Shown piece after piece: positions 47,001-55,605 of a stretch of DNA of 60,000 nucleotides. The translations under genes were made by a program, and so were the position numbers. Location: NCBI RefSeq assembly GCF_032854445.1, contig NC_088307.1:22818001-22878000 (forward strand), written 5' to 3'. Under the pieces are notes generated by a model, which saw nothing but the letters and a program-made list of their open reading frames with translations, ran no database searches and was not told the DNA's origin. The DNA comes from Liolophura sinensis (taxonomy: Eukaryota > Mollusca > Polyplacophora > Chitonida > Chitonidae). How positions within the stretch are numbered: position 1 is the stretch's first letter; every line of letters starts with the position of its first letter.

Positions 47001-50000
47001 CAACTCGTATGTCCGAAGTCTTCTTTCAGCTGCATTAATGAAGATTCTTCCTCTCGCTTGGTTACCTGGCAGAAAAAAAAAAACAGATCCATTGCCATTA
47101 ACAGGTCCACATTATTCACAAATTAAAAAACTAAAATGTGTTCTACATAAAAGGCTTTTCAAGAAAACAATTTCTAAATTTTACAAGCATGTTAAAGTAC
47201 TTAATACCTAATTTCTAATTTTTTTTTTGACTTGTGCTTTACATGGCAGAAGAGTAGAGGGAGTGTCACTGTATTCTTTACAAAGCAGAGATGTCTCTCA
47301 AGGTGGAGTTTTTTCCCAAAGAACTCATTACTCATAAATATACTTGGTAAATCCTTCCCAACACATGAACATGTCCCTCTAAATGACAACATAGGGAGGT
47401 AGCAAATTTTCTGATCCTGTGTGATGCTGCTGGCCTGAAGTATGACCTCGCATCATTGCTACATAAAGACCTGATTGTAGCCCAATGTCTCCCCCGGTGT
47501 GATGGTGCTAGTGTGAAGTAGGATCTCTTGTCACTACTACATGAAAACCTGATTGTAGCCCAATGTCTCCCCTGTGTGATGGTGCTAGTGTGAAGTAGAA
47601 CCTCACATCATTGCTACAGGAAAACCTGATTGTAGCCCAATGTCTCCTCTGTGTGATGGTGCTAGTGTGAAGTAGGACCTCGCATTATTGTTACTGGAAA
47701 ACCTGATTGTAGCCCAATGTCTCCTCTGTGCGATGGTGCTAGTGTGAAGTAGAACCTCGCGTCATTGCTACATGAAAACCTGATTGTAGCCCAATGTTTC
47801 CCCTGTGTGATGGTGCTAGTGTGAAGTAGAACCTCGCGTCATTGCTACATGAAAACCTGATTGTAGCCCAATGTTTCCCCTGTGTCACGGTACTAGTGTG
47901 TAGTAGAACCTCGCATCATTGCTACATGAAAACCTGATTGTAGGGGCGCCAATGTCTCCCCTGTGTGATGGTGCTAGTGTGAAGTAGAACCTCGTGTCAT
48001 TGCTACAGGAAAACCTGATTGTAGCCCAATGCCTCCTCTGTGTGATGGTGCTAGTGTGAAGTAGGACCTCGCATCATTGCTACATGAAAACCTGATTGTA
48101 GCCCAATGTCTCCTCTGTGTGATGGTGCTAGTGTGAAGTAGGACCTCGCATCATTGCTACAGGAAAACCTGATTGTAGCCCAATGTCTCCCCTGTGCAAT
48201 GGTGCTAGTGTGAAGTAGAACCTCGCGTCATTGCTACAGGAAAACCCGATTGTAGCCCAATGTCTCCTCTGTGTGATGGTGCTAGTGTGAAGTAGGACCT
48301 CGCATCATTGCTACATGAAAACTTAATTGTAGCCCAGTGTCTCCCCGGTGTGATGGTGCTAATGTGAAGTACAACCTTGTATCACTGCTACATGAAAACC
48401 TGATTGTAGCCCAATGTCTCCTCTGTGTGACGGTGCTAGAGTGAAGTAGAACCTTGCGTCATTGCTATATGAAAACCTGATTGTAACCCAATGTCTCCTC
48501 TGTGTGACGGTGCTAGTGTGAAGTAGAACCTCGCGTCATTGCTATATGAAAACCTGATTGTAACCCAATGTCTCCTCTGTGAGATGGTGCTAGTGTGAAG
48601 TAGAACCTCGCGTCATTGCTACATGAAAACCTGATTGTAGCCCAATGTTTCCCCTGTGTGATGGTGCTAGTGTGAAGTAGAACCTCATATCATTGCTACA
48701 TGAAAACCTGATTGTAGCCCAATGTCTCCTCTGTGTGACGGTGCTAGTGTGAAGTAGAACCTCGCGTCATTGCTACATGAAAACCTGATTGTAGCCCAAT
48801 GTCTCCTCTGTGTGATGGTGCTAGTGTGAAGTAGGACATCTCATCATTGCTACATGAAAACCTGATTGTAACCCAATGTCTACCCTCTGTGATGGTGCTA
48901 GTGTGAAGTAGAACCTCGCGTCATTGCTACATGAAAACCTGATTGTAGCCCAATGTCTCCTCTGTGTGATGGTGCTAGTGTGAAGTAGGACCTCGCATCA
49001 TTGCTACATGAAAACCTGATTGTAGCCCAATGTCTCCTCTGTGTGATGGTGCTAGTGTGAAGTAGGACCTCGCATCATTGCTACAGGAAAACCTGATTGT
49101 AGCCCAATGTTTCCCCTGTGTGATGGTACTAGTGTGAAGTAGGACCTCGCGTCATTGCTACATGAAAACCTGATTGTAGCCCAATGTCTCCTCTGTGTGA
49201 TGGTGCTAGTGTGAAGTAGGACCTCGCATCATTGCTACAGGAAAACCTGATTGTAGCCCAATGTCTCCTCTGTGTGATGGTACTAGTGTGAAGTAGGACC
49301 TCGCATCATTGCTACAGGAAAACCTGATTGTAGCCCAATGTCTCCTCTGTGTGATGGTGCTAGTGTGAAGTAGAACCTCGCGTCATTGCTACATGAAAAC
49401 CTGATTGTAGCCCAATGTTTCCCCTGTGTCACGGTACTAGTGTGTAGCAGAACCTCGCATCATTGCTACATGAAAACCTGATTGTAGCCCAATGTTTCCC
49501 CTGTGTGATGGTGCTAGTGTGAAGTAGAACCTCGCGGCATTGCTACATGAAAACCTGATTGTAGCCCAATGTTTCCCCTGTGTGACGGTACTAGTGTGTA
49601 GCAGAACCTCGCATCATTGCTACATGAAAACCTGATTGTAGCCCAATGTTTCCCCTGTGTGATGGTGCTAGTGTGAAGTAGAACCTCGCGTCATTGCTAC
49701 ATGAAAACCTGATTGTAGCCCAATGTTTCCCCTGTGTCACGGTACTAGTGTGTAGTAGAACCTCGCATCATTGCTACATGAAAACTGATTGTAGGGGCGC
49801 CAATGTCTCCCCTGTGTGATGGTGCTAGTGTGAAGTAGAACCTCGCGTCATTGCTACATGAAAACCTGATTGTAGCCCAATGTCTCCCCTGTGTGATGGT
49901 GCTAGTGTGAAGTAGAACCACGTGTCACTGCTACATGAAAACCTGATTGTAACCCAATGTCTCCTCTGTGTGATGGTGCTAGTGTGAAGTATGACCTCGC

Positions 50001-53000
50001 ATCATTGCTACATGAAAACCTGATTGTAGCCCAATGTCTCCTCTGTGTGATGGAGCCAGTGTGAAGTAGAACCTCGCGTCATTGCTACATGAAAGCCTGA
50101 CTGTAGCCCAATGTCTCCTCTGTGTGATGGAGCCAGTGTGAAGTAGAACCTCGCGTCATTGCTACATGAAAGCCTGACTGTAGCCCAATGTTTCCCCTGT
50201 GTGATGGTGCTAGCTTGAAGTAGGAAGAAGTGGAAGACAAGAGGTCTTTAATGAACATTTGACTGCACAAATGGTCGCATAATTGTTGTTGATCGCTTAG
50301 TGTCACCACAAAGCCCGTACAAGCAGTGAGGGCATAGAATGTAGCAATTCCCCATCCATGGCCAGCTTTTGGGAGAGAGAACTGAGGGTAGAGAATGTAG
50401 AAATTCCCCATCCATGGCCAGCTTTTGGGAGAGAGAATTGAGGGCAGAGAATGTGGAAATTCCCCATCCATGGTCAGCTTTTGGGAGAGAGAACTGAGAG
50501 CAGAGAATGTGGAAATTCCCCATCCATGGCCAGCTTTTGGGAGAGAGAATTGAGGGCAGAGAATGTAGCAATTCCCATCCATGGCCAGCTTTTGGGAGAG
50601 AGAACTGAGGGTAGAGAATGTAGCAATTCCCCATCCATGGCCAGCTTTTGGGAGAGAGAACTGAGAGCAGAGAATGTAAAAATTCCCCATCCATGGTCAG
50701 CTTTTGGGAGAGAGAACCGAGGGTAGAGAATGTAGCAATTCCTCATCCATGGCCAGCTTTTGGGAGAGAAAACTGAGGGCAGAGAATGTAGGAATTCCCC
50801 ATCCATGGTCAGCTTTTGGGAGAGAGAACTGAGGGTAGAGAATGTAGAAATTCTCCATCCATGGCCAGCTTTTGGGGGAGAGATCTGAGGGCAGAGAATG
50901 TAGAAATTCCCCATCCATGGCCAACTTTTGGGGGAGAAAACTGAGGGCAGAGAATGTAGGAATTCTCCATCCATGGCCAACTTTTGGGGGAGAGAACTGA
51001 GGGCAGAGAATGTAGAAATTCCCCATCCATGGCCAACTTTTGGGAGAAAGAACTGAGGGCAGAGAATGTAGAAATTCCCCATCCATGGCCAACTTTTGGG
51101 AGAGAGAACCGAGGGTAGAGAATGTAGAAATTCTCCATCCATGGCCAGCTTTTGGGGGAGAAAACTGAGGGCAGAGAATGTAGGAATTCTCCATCCATGG
51201 CCAACTTTTGGGAGAGAGAACTAAGGGCAGAGAACGTAGGAATTCTCCATCCATGGCCAACTTTTGGGGGAGAGAACTAAGGGCAGAGAACGTAGGAATT
51301 CTCCATCCATGGCCAGCTTTTGGGAGAGAGAACTAAGGGCAGAGAATGTAGAAATTCCCCATCCATGGCCAGCTTTTGGGAGAGAGAACTAAGGGCAGAG
51401 AACGTAGGAATTCTCCATCCATGGCCAGCTTTTGGGAGAGAGAACTGAGGGTAGAGAATGTAGAAATTCCCCATCCATGGCCAACTTTTGGGAGAGAGAA
51501 CTAAGGGCAGAGAACGTAGGAATTCTCCATCCATGGCCAGCTTTTGGGAGAGAGAACTAAGGGCAGAGAACGTAGGAATTCTCCATCCATGGCCAGCTTT
51601 TGGGGGAGAAAACTGAGGGCAGAGAACGTAGGAATTCTCCATCCATGGCCAGCTTTTGGGAGAGAGAACTGAGGGCAGAGAACGTAGGAATTCTCCATCC
51701 ATGGCCAGCTTTTGGGGGAGAGAACTGAGGGCAGAGAATGTAGAAATTCTCCATCCATGGCCAGCTTTTGGGAGAGAGAACTGAGGGTAGAGAATGTAGA
51801 AATTCCCCATCCATGGCCAGCTTTTGGGGGAGAGAACCGAGGGTAGAGAATGTAGAAATTCTCCATCCATGGCCAGCTTTTGGGGGAGAAAACTGAGGGC
51901 AGAGAATGTAGGAATTCTCCATCCATGGCCAGCTTTTGGGGGAGAGAACCGAGGGTAGAGAATGTAGAAATTCTCCATCCATGGCCAGCTTTTGGGGGAG
52001 AAAACTGAGGGCAGAGAACGTAGGAATTCTCCATCCATGGCCAGCTTTTGGGGGAGAGAACCGAGGGTAGAGAATGTAGAAATTCTCCATCCATGGCCAG
52101 CTTTTAGGGGAGAGAACTGAGGGCAGAGAATGTAGGAATTCCCCATCCATGGCCAGCTTTTGGGGGAGAGAACCGAGGGTAGAGAATGTAGAAATTCTCC
52201 ATCCATGGCCAGCTTTTGGGGGAGAGAACTGAGGGCAGAGAATGTAGGAATTCTCCATCCATGGCCAGCTTTTGGGGGAGAGAACTGAGGGTAGAGAATG
52301 TAGAAATTCCCCATCCATGGCCAGCTTTTGGGAGAGAGATCTGAGGGCAGAGAATGTAGAAATTCCTCATCCATGGCCAGCTTTTGGGAGAGAGAACTGA
52401 AGGCAGAGAATGTAGAAATTCCCCATCCATGGCCAACTTTTGGGAGAGAGAACTGAGGGCAGGGAATGTAGAAATTCCCCATCCATGGCCAGCTTTTGGG
52501 AGAGAGATCTAAGGTGACATGAGTTTTAGTTTGTGTTTTATGGCGAACTGACACTAAAAAAATCTAAAAATGGAATAAAAATGAAACTGAAAATCACCTT
52601 TTTACTTCACTCTGATCTTGATAGGTTTTATATCTTTTCTCTGTTTCTTTCGAAGGCTTTCTTATCATGTAAATACTTCTTCAACAGGAATATTTCCTGT
52701 TATAGTCCACATTTCCCACACATTAGATAATTATCAAGTTTCAATTTTATTTTCATACCTCCACTGACATTTTTAAAAAAAAATTATTCTGTCTGTAAGA
52801 AAACAATTTAAATTAGTATGGCCTAACCTTGAAGCAGGATGCCCTGTAGAGGAGCTGAACCACATGACCAATGGCAGTTTTCGAGGCTTGTGGGTACTGG
52901 CTCTCCAACCGCTGAACCACAAAGAGAACGAGGACTTTCCTGGATAAAGGAGAGCCATCCTCCAAGGCTAGGAGGATCAATTTGAGGACTTCCTCCTGCA

Positions 53001-55250
53001 TAGCTGTAGTAACAGACAACGGGACTCAATCACAGATTAGATGATAAATACATGTATTATTAAAATAATTTGGCATACTGTAATTCTTCAACCTTTTAGC
53101 ACATTTGTAAGGTGTTTCTTCGAGCAAATTTTGAGGGCATTACTATAGGCAGTTTGATAAAATTATACTTTTTGTGAAGCCCTGAAATTGGCCAATCCAA
53201 CCATGCAGTGTGTCTCCAATTCCAATAAATTGCACTTGAAGTTTTTTATTCATGTGCGAAAAGCTTGTTGAATCAGGGTATACTATTCTTATTTTATTAA
53301 TTTCGCCTTTATACATGTATATTTCAAGAGCAAATCATAACAATAAATATACAGATAAAGAAAAGTGGTGAAGACTCTCTGATTTATGCTGGGGGTGTGT
53401 TGCCTCTCAGCCAATGAGAGTCGTTAAAACTGCAGACTTGTTAGTGTAAATTCGGATCCTACGTCCAAGATTCCAGTTTCCCGATCATTAAGCGAAGAGT
53501 TCGGGCTCTACCGGAAATACCCGAACTGTACGTCGGTGGTTTCCACCGGAAATTCTGCTCCTAACACAGAAGACTTCAGGATTTTGGCGCTGACTTTATT
53601 TATTATTTATCAACTTGAGGTATATATTAGAATTTTTTTATGGCATGCACATGCGAGGAAATCCATACTCTTTCAAATGGTATTTGTTTGATATTTAAAT
53701 TTTCTTCTCCTTTAAAATTAAAAAATAAACGTTAAATTATATAAAAATTTCAAATAACCGTGGACATATACATTTACACAGAAAGGAAGAAATCAAACAG
53801 AGAATTAAGGTATTAAATTCTTAACACGCCCAAATCCCTGCCACATAATATCACTTTCATAATTCTTGATTAATTCCCTTATGACTGATATAACCATATA
53901 CTATAATTGGCTTTAAACATTAAATCATTCTTCTTTCTTCCCGAAACTTGCTTATTCCATTTCCCTCAATTTGAAACTTTCAGCAACCATCAAATACTTT
54001 TGTTCCGAGACACTTTTTTTTTCAGTTCTGGATGTTTAGTGGCTGTTAAACTGGAAGCCCTCATAAATTTCACTCAAGTGTGTAACTTTTGGGGCGTTTG
54101 TTGCTATGGTTACCTGGCCCTAGGAACTGACATCCTCTTGCTCTAATGGCCGCCCAGAGGTTGGTGGAGAGCTGAGTAGGGTTCTGGTGCTGAAGGATAA
54201 GCTCAGTAACAGAGCGCTCTCCCAACGACCGTGCAGATCTCATGGCGCGCGAGCGACCTTCCTCCTCTACAAGCTGACAATTGATCAAGGTCACGAGCTT
54301 ACGCTGCATTGGGCGACTCAGTAAGCTGTTTAGCTGGCCTATTCCTGCAACAGCAGCAACAAGAACATTTTTCTCCAATATATTATTTTTTTAAATTATG
54401 CGATGCAAACCTTACAGGCATGAGTATTCCATCGACCAAAAAGGTGTATAACACCATTTAACAACTGGATGTTTTCAAATACACAATCTACTAGGGTTTT
54501 CATACAATTTGAAAATAAGGCAACACCAATTTTTATTATGTTGTTGTTTTCTTTCTGTTTTTTTTTTCTTTTTAACGATAAAACTGAATCTCCACCTTTG
54601 TAGTTTGTTTTATTTAATTGGTTTTTATGAATTTATGTCTTTTCAAGGTTTTTCAGTCACATAATAATAGTACTAAGCAACTGCTGGAAAGTCAGCATTT
54701 CCCACAAAGGAAATGATTTTCAGTTATATCTCCATTTTCATACCTTCCTCTGACATTGAACAAAAAGACTCATTTTGATTGTAAAACAAAACTTTTAATT
54801 ATTATGGCCTATCGGTGACTCAAAGTTGAAGACGATGACTGGCATACATGGTCAACCGAGACAAAATTTATGAATATTTCTTCCACATAATCACTAAAAC
54901 TTACCTGTAGCCAAACACTTGAGATGTGCAGCCAGATCCCCTACACATCTTCTCGCAGAGTCATAATACTTGAAGTTTTCTGATATGCTGCTGATACTGA
55001 TGATGTCCTGTTCAGGAATTGTGGCGCCCGCTAATTGGAGGAGTGCCAAATTCACCGGGAGCTCTTCAATGGAGCGAGAAATTAGGGTCTGGTCAAATGG
55101 ACATTTCTTCTGATGTAGCTTTGAGAGACAGACTTTGCAGACGGTGTGCCCGCAGCCAAGGCTTATTGGTAGCTCCACGGAGTCATTAAACTTCTTGTAG
55201 CAAACGGGACAGGAGAGGAACTCTGTCCACTGTGGTGGCTGGATAGGCAT
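23387..55250 (-). CDS. RC3H1: Roquin, RING/ROQ/CCCH RNA-binding E3-type protein
   Basis: Seventeen coding exons, in transcript order: 55250-54905, 54344-54114, 53003-52828, 47065-46866, 46070-45938, 45174-44944, 43871-43671, 42367-42135, 39616-39333, 37768-37459, 36008-35884, 28921-28779, 28116-27960, 26921-26707, 26175-25998, 24766-24593, 23491-23387. All use GT-AG and compatible phases. They total about 1,147 residues once one missing base is allowed in each of two exons (near 47015 and 45118); the vertebrate protein is of similar size. Order: RING (residues 14-53), HEPN/ROQ region (to about 400), CCCH finger (about 414-433), then a long Pro/Ser/Tyr-rich tail with conserved islands. Roquin binds stem-loops in mRNA 3' ends and recruits deadenylases, repressing immune and developmental transcripts. 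The symbol is by family; invertebrates usually have one RC3H gene. Homopolymer indels are probably sequencing errors, but a pseudogene cannot be ruled out. Confidence 0.93.
23535..23680 (-). mobile_element. SINE family A, 3' part
   Basis: Well-preserved tail and body in reverse orientation (ctcaaaaatatttcacttat, gatggcggccagcattatgg, gaaacccacgaccatccgca) in the last Roquin intron. Confidence 0.85.
23860..24165. repeat. Degenerate A-rich repeats
   Basis: Imperfect units of about 33-48 bp built around gagaaatcccacaaaaacca and gtgaaccaaac in the last Roquin intron. A 113-residue frame on the + strand arises from them and is not considered a gene. Confidence 0.7.
24593..24766 (-). CDS. RC3H1: Roquin exon 16
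   Basis: Acceptor tttccag, donor gagcag/gtgagt. 58 codons, phase 0 both ends. Encodes [20 protein letters not shown] and [16 protein letters not shown]. Confidence 0.85.
24962..25997. repeat. About 30-bp array copied from the Roquin exon 15 donor junction
   Basis: The unit, read on the gene strand, is gcaatagagaaacataaatc followed by actggtgagt. It matches the exon 15 end plus donor (atagagaaaca and tcactg/gtgagt) with few changes. About 30 copies follow; many keep a GT donor core. The part nearest the exon (25560-25990) has longer diverged units, including a roughly 130-bp duplication. On the gene strand a typical unit is open and in frame (30 bp). Confidence 0.88.
25998..26175 (-). CDS. 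RC3H1: Roquin exon 15: coiled-coil region
   Basis: Acceptor gttacag, donor cactg/gtgagt. Encodes [20 protein letters not shown] and [17 protein letters not shown], Leu/Glu-rich helices as in the C-terminal coiled coil of Roquin. Its end and donor seeded a 30-bp array downstream. Confidence 0.92.
26207..26420 (-). mobile_element. SINE family A, near full length but diverged
   Basis: Tail tttatttatctgattggtgc, body gcaggttgctgcagaccttc, and tRNA-like head on the complement near 26380-26420 (ctagcatgctaaccac with ggccatga). Confidence 0.72.
26707..26921 (-). CDS. RC3H1: Roquin exon 14
   Basis: Acceptor tgagcag, donor gaaag/gtaagg. Encodes [20 protein letters not shown] and a Pro/Gln-rich run ending [10 protein letters not shown]. 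Assigned by phase and strand continuity. Confidence 0.85.
27458..27640 (-). mobile_element. SINE family A with head
   Basis: Tail and body in reverse (gattggtgttttatgccgta, gatggtggccagcattatgg). The middle is deleted and joined directly to the tRNA-like head (ggctcctaggtcactgtgcc, tgttaaccacctcagcca). Confidence 0.83.
27960..28116 (-). CDS. RC3H1: Roquin exon 13: conserved DD-x-IPF motif
   Basis: Acceptor atttcag. Encodes [20 protein letters not shown], then [20 protein letters not shown], clearly related to the IPFGDRP-VSRFG-ISRTSK block of vertebrate Roquin. The donor agt/gtgagt at 27959 gives phase 0 for the next exon. Confidence 0.93.
28200..28840. repeat. 104-bp array copied from the Roquin exon 12 donor junction
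   Basis: Six units; donor dinucleotides recur at 28259, 28363, 28467, 28571, 28675 and 28778 (spacing 104, the last 103). Each unit has about 62 bp of exon 12 end, the GTAAGC donor, and 42 bp of intron. The copy at 28778 belongs to the real exon. Reading through that donor meets TAA at once. Confidence 0.93.
28779..28921 (-). CDS. RC3H1: Roquin exon 12
   Basis: Acceptor tttccag; donor gagag/gtaagc. Encodes [20 protein letters not shown], then [20 protein letters not shown] and PSATSTER. Its 3' third and donor are repeated five more times downstream in a 104-bp array. Confidence 0.9.
31965..32490. repeat. Degenerate tandem repeats of about 24 bp
   Basis: Imperfect units like tttcctccatgagcagcctg occur about 20 times. 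Sequence drift is high and open frames over it are by-products. Confidence 0.75.
32970..33172 (+). mobile_element. SINE family A, B box to tail
   Basis: Begins at a B-box-like gagttcaagtccagc, then a full body (gtgggaaggtcttctagcaa, cctcccaccataatgctggc) and tail with repeated aaataaat. The A-box end is missing. Confidence 0.87.
33480..33800. repeat. Diverged repeats of about 55-65 bp
   Basis: About five units around gctaaaacaagcttaacctt followed by caatccatgtatgagag and attataca. Confidence 0.75.
35570..35850. repeat. Two-copy direct repeat, about 180-bp spacing
   Basis: gtctgcactat with tctggcac, then Pu/Py-asymmetric cccctcccc tracts, occur at about 35575-35690 and 35750-35850. It ends some 35 bp from the Roquin exon 11 donor. 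Confidence 0.7.
35884..36008 (-). CDS. RC3H1: Roquin exon 11
   Basis: Acceptor atttcag; donor gag/gtagtt. With one base from exon 10 it reads [20 protein letters not shown], then [20 protein letters not shown] and TE. VYTPWS resembles the YSPWS motif of vertebrate Roquin. Confidence 0.85.
36710..37045 (-). mobile_element. SINE family A, strongly diverged
   Basis: gactgttgtttaatgtcaca and cctttcactcacataa at the tail side, and aagtcagcatgagaagga, cctgaactcacaac and ctggatcattgtgc at the head side. Confidence 0.5.
37070..37318 (-). mobile_element. SINE family A, full length
   Basis: Complete in reverse: gattggtgttttacgctatg, cagcattttggtgagaggaa, gaggaagccagcatgact, then the head with ttctgggtcatggcgtgc and taacctcctcggccacgg. 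Confidence 0.88.
37459..37768 (-). CDS. RC3H1: Roquin exon 10: conserved basic motif and Pro-rich segment
   Basis: Acceptor cttgcag; donor ctga/gtgagt. [20 protein letters not shown] matches the SLDELHRRRK-type motif of vertebrate Roquin. It is followed by [12 protein letters not shown] and a Ser/Thr-rich stretch. Confidence 0.9.
37976..38338 (-). mobile_element. SINE family A with amplified tRNA-like head
   Basis: Full element in reverse, but the head segment (ggctcctgggtcattgtgcc to ccccctcggccac, about 50-60 bp) is repeated three to four times between 38160 and 38335. Confidence 0.85.
39018..39236. mobile_element. MITE family B copy
   Basis: Ends attcttcaacaatttcgca and gtgccaaaaggttgagaa are inverted. 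The core (actttttgtgaagcc, gtagttttgtctccaaaatc) recurs at 53082-53273, 55388-55605 and, inverted, 55958-56172. Confidence 0.75.
39333..39616 (-). CDS. RC3H1: Roquin exon 9: Tyr/Pro-rich tail, compensating frame shifts
   Basis: Starts [20 protein letters not shown] and ends [13 protein letters not shown] in the same frame, but the middle ([20 protein letters not shown]) lies in another frame. One extra G (run 39477-39480) and one missing C (run 39387-39389) would restore it. Read literally, the frame hits TGA. The exon length (284 nt) keeps phase 0. Confidence 0.85.
39780..41904. repeat. 32-bp minisatellite, about 66 copies, in Roquin intron 8
   Basis: Unit ctaccatgccctaaagggat followed by agtccagtagac. 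Variants (gcgatag, gtgatag, cctatagac) are interspersed in higher-order patterns. It lies about 160 bp before the exon 9 acceptor and is directly followed by a SINE tail at 41905. No unique spacers, so it is not CRISPR-like. Confidence 0.95.
41905..42017 (+). mobile_element. SINE family A, 3' part at the array edge
   Basis: tccgggctctgcccgctttc, ctcccaccataatgctggcc and a repeated aaataaat tail. Its left end merges with the last 32-bp unit. Confidence 0.85.
42135..42367 (-). CDS. RC3H1: Roquin exon 8: Pro-rich tail
   Basis: Encodes [20 protein letters not shown], then [20 protein letters not shown] and [18 protein letters not shown]. Donor gaag/gtaagt. The Pro/Tyr composition fits the Roquin tail. 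Confidence 0.88.
42535..42668. mobile_element. MITE family B, truncated
   Basis: Contains aataaacaccttgcag and gtgaaaaggttgaagaat at the right end, matching the 55958-56172 copy. The left half is missing. Confidence 0.65.
42702..42918 (-). mobile_element. SINE family A, near full length
   Basis: Reverse orientation with tail tttatttatttgattggtgt, body gacggcggtcagcattatgg, and a B-box-like gacttgaactcgcagc. Ends at ttggtgagaggcacc. Confidence 0.88.
43435..43640. repeat. Degenerate short repeats
   Basis: Units such as cactgtattcatcatattc, about 18-21 bp, close to the donor of Roquin exon 7. Confidence 0.65.
43671..43871 (-). CDS. RC3H1: Roquin exon 7: linker after the zinc finger
   Basis: Acceptor ctctttcag at 43872; donor gcgg/gtgggt. 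Encodes basic [14 protein letters not shown], then a Ser/Arg segment with [13 protein letters not shown]. Assigned from matching phases on both sides; the peptide is weakly conserved. Confidence 0.82.
43921..43957 (+). repeat. Long G run
   Basis: 16 G, then TC, then 19 G. On the gene strand this is a C-run about 50 bp upstream of the exon 7 acceptor, with strong quadruplex potential on the + strand. The length is likely to be mis-sequenced. Confidence 0.9.
44944..45174 (-). CDS. RC3H1: Roquin exon 6: CCCH zinc finger, with a one-base gap
   Basis: Starts [19 protein letters not shown]. It then needs one extra A (run at 45118-45119) to continue [17 protein letters not shown] and [11 protein letters not shown]. 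The finger is Cys-x8-Cys-x5-Cys-x3-His ([20 protein letters not shown]), then SQEELER at the donor. Copies of the exon start lie in an upstream tandem array. Confidence 0.93.
45150..45670. repeat. 119-120-bp array copied from the Roquin exon 6 acceptor junction
   Basis: On the gene strand, acceptor plus exon start (ctgcag/atgcaccacctccc) recurs with boundaries at 45174 (real), 45293 and 45413. Weaker traces lie near 45500 and 45652. Each upstream copy encodes [10 protein letters not shown] before diverging. Confidence 0.9.
45938..46070 (-). CDS. RC3H1: Roquin exon 5: end of ROQ/HEPN
   Basis: Encodes [20 protein letters not shown], then [20 protein letters not shown] and DPSP. Acceptor gttttag, donor ccag/gtatgt. 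Phase 0 in, one base out. Confidence 0.95.
46201..46447. repeat. 124-bp tandem duplication in Roquin intron 4
   Basis: 46201-46324 and 46325-46447 share ttacattataatcatcggca through gacaaaatccaggtgt with few differences. No exon sequence is included. Confidence 0.9.
46866..47065 (-). CDS. RC3H1: Roquin exon 4: ROQ, with a one-base gap
   Basis: Begins [17 protein letters not shown] and should continue with [20 protein letters not shown] and [12 protein letters not shown] up to SIIDK. The frame breaks after EDF: the sequence has ttcgg where ttccgg would restore it (about 47015). The exon is 200 nt where 201 fits both neighbours' phases, so one C is missing. Later codons are perfectly conserved, arguing for a base-calling error over old decay. 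Confidence 0.9.
47400..50218. repeat. 77-bp minisatellite, about 36 copies, in Roquin intron 3
   Basis: Unit ctgattgtagcccaatgtct, then cccctgtgtgatggtgctag, tgtgaagtagaacctcgcgt and cattgctacatgaaaac. Variants such as agggg-cgcc inserts near 47945 and 49795 show that blocks of several units were copied together. Confidence 0.95.
50340..52515. repeat. 56-bp minisatellite, about 39 copies, in Roquin intron 3
   Basis: Unit ccatccatggccagcttttg, then ggagagagaactgagggcag and agaatgtagaaattcc. Because 56 is not a multiple of 3 and the unit lacks stops on the minus strand, frames of up to 425 codons appear; they are by-products of the array. Confidence 0.95.
52828..53003 (-). CDS. RC3H1: Roquin exon 3: ROQ core
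   Basis: Encodes [20 protein letters not shown], then [14 protein letters not shown] and [19 protein letters not shown], a near-exact family match. Acceptor ctacag, donor aag/gttagg, leaving phase 0. Confidence 0.96.
53082..53273. mobile_element. MITE family B copy
   Basis: Ends attcttcaaccttttagcac and gtgcgaaaagcttgttgaat, with the core actttttgtgaagccctgaa. It lies in Roquin intron 2. Confidence 0.75.
53274..54113. other. Rest of Roquin intron 2
   Basis: A+T-rich apart from a G+C-richer patch at 53450-53585. The patch holds two ccggaaat sites and a short hairpin (agttcggg and cccgaact). No gene supported. Confidence 0.4.
54114..54344 (-). CDS. RC3H1: Roquin exon 2: HEPN/ROQ region
   Basis: Encodes [20 protein letters not shown], then [20 protein letters not shown] and [11 protein letters not shown]-like sequence ending CQFLGP. 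This is the most conserved Roquin segment. Acceptor gttgcag at 54345; donor ccag/gtaacc. Confidence 0.96.
54905..55250 (-). CDS. RC3H1: Roquin exon 1 (coding): RING finger
   Basis: Starts ATG at 55250 ([17 protein letters not shown]). RING ligands are visible: Cys14, Cys17, Cys33, His35, Cys38, Cys41, Cys50 and Asp53, the last a Roquin-type Asp. It ends with HLKCLATG at donor ctacag/gtaagt. An acceptor-like ttttccag/ttgg at 55323 suggests a spliced 5' UTR. Confidence 0.96.
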
Positions 55251-55387
55251 GATGACAGCACTTACAGTTTATCAATGTGATAAATAATAGAGTACACCAC
55301 TTCAGGAGAGTGCTGAAGCCAACTGGAAAATGAATCAAAGTTCAAGCATAATAACAATATACTTGTACCCAACATCACTTTAAAATG

Positions 55388-55605
55388 GACCTTAACCTTC
55401 TCGCACGTTTGCAGGGTGTTTTTTTAGGCATATACTGAAGGTATTATCCTGTGCGGAGTGATAAAATTATATGTTTTGAAGTCATTTGAAGTCATGAAAT
55501 GGGCCAATTCAACAAATGTAGTTTTGTCTCCAAAATCAAATGAAAAATGACCATAAATTGCACTGAAAGTTCTTCTTTTATATGGGAAAAGGTTGAGGAA
55601 TGAGG
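55388..55605. mobile_element. MITE family B copy
   Basis: Ends ttaaccttctcgcacgt and atatgggaaaaggttgagg are inverted. It lies just upstream of the Roquin start, in the putative first intron. Confidence 0.75.

Noticed and set aside
51277-52554. 425-codon and several shorter minus-strand open frames across 50.1-52.5 kb
   Set aside because: They are produced by a stop-free 56-bp tandem unit cycling through all three frames; no unique protein sequence, domain or splice context.
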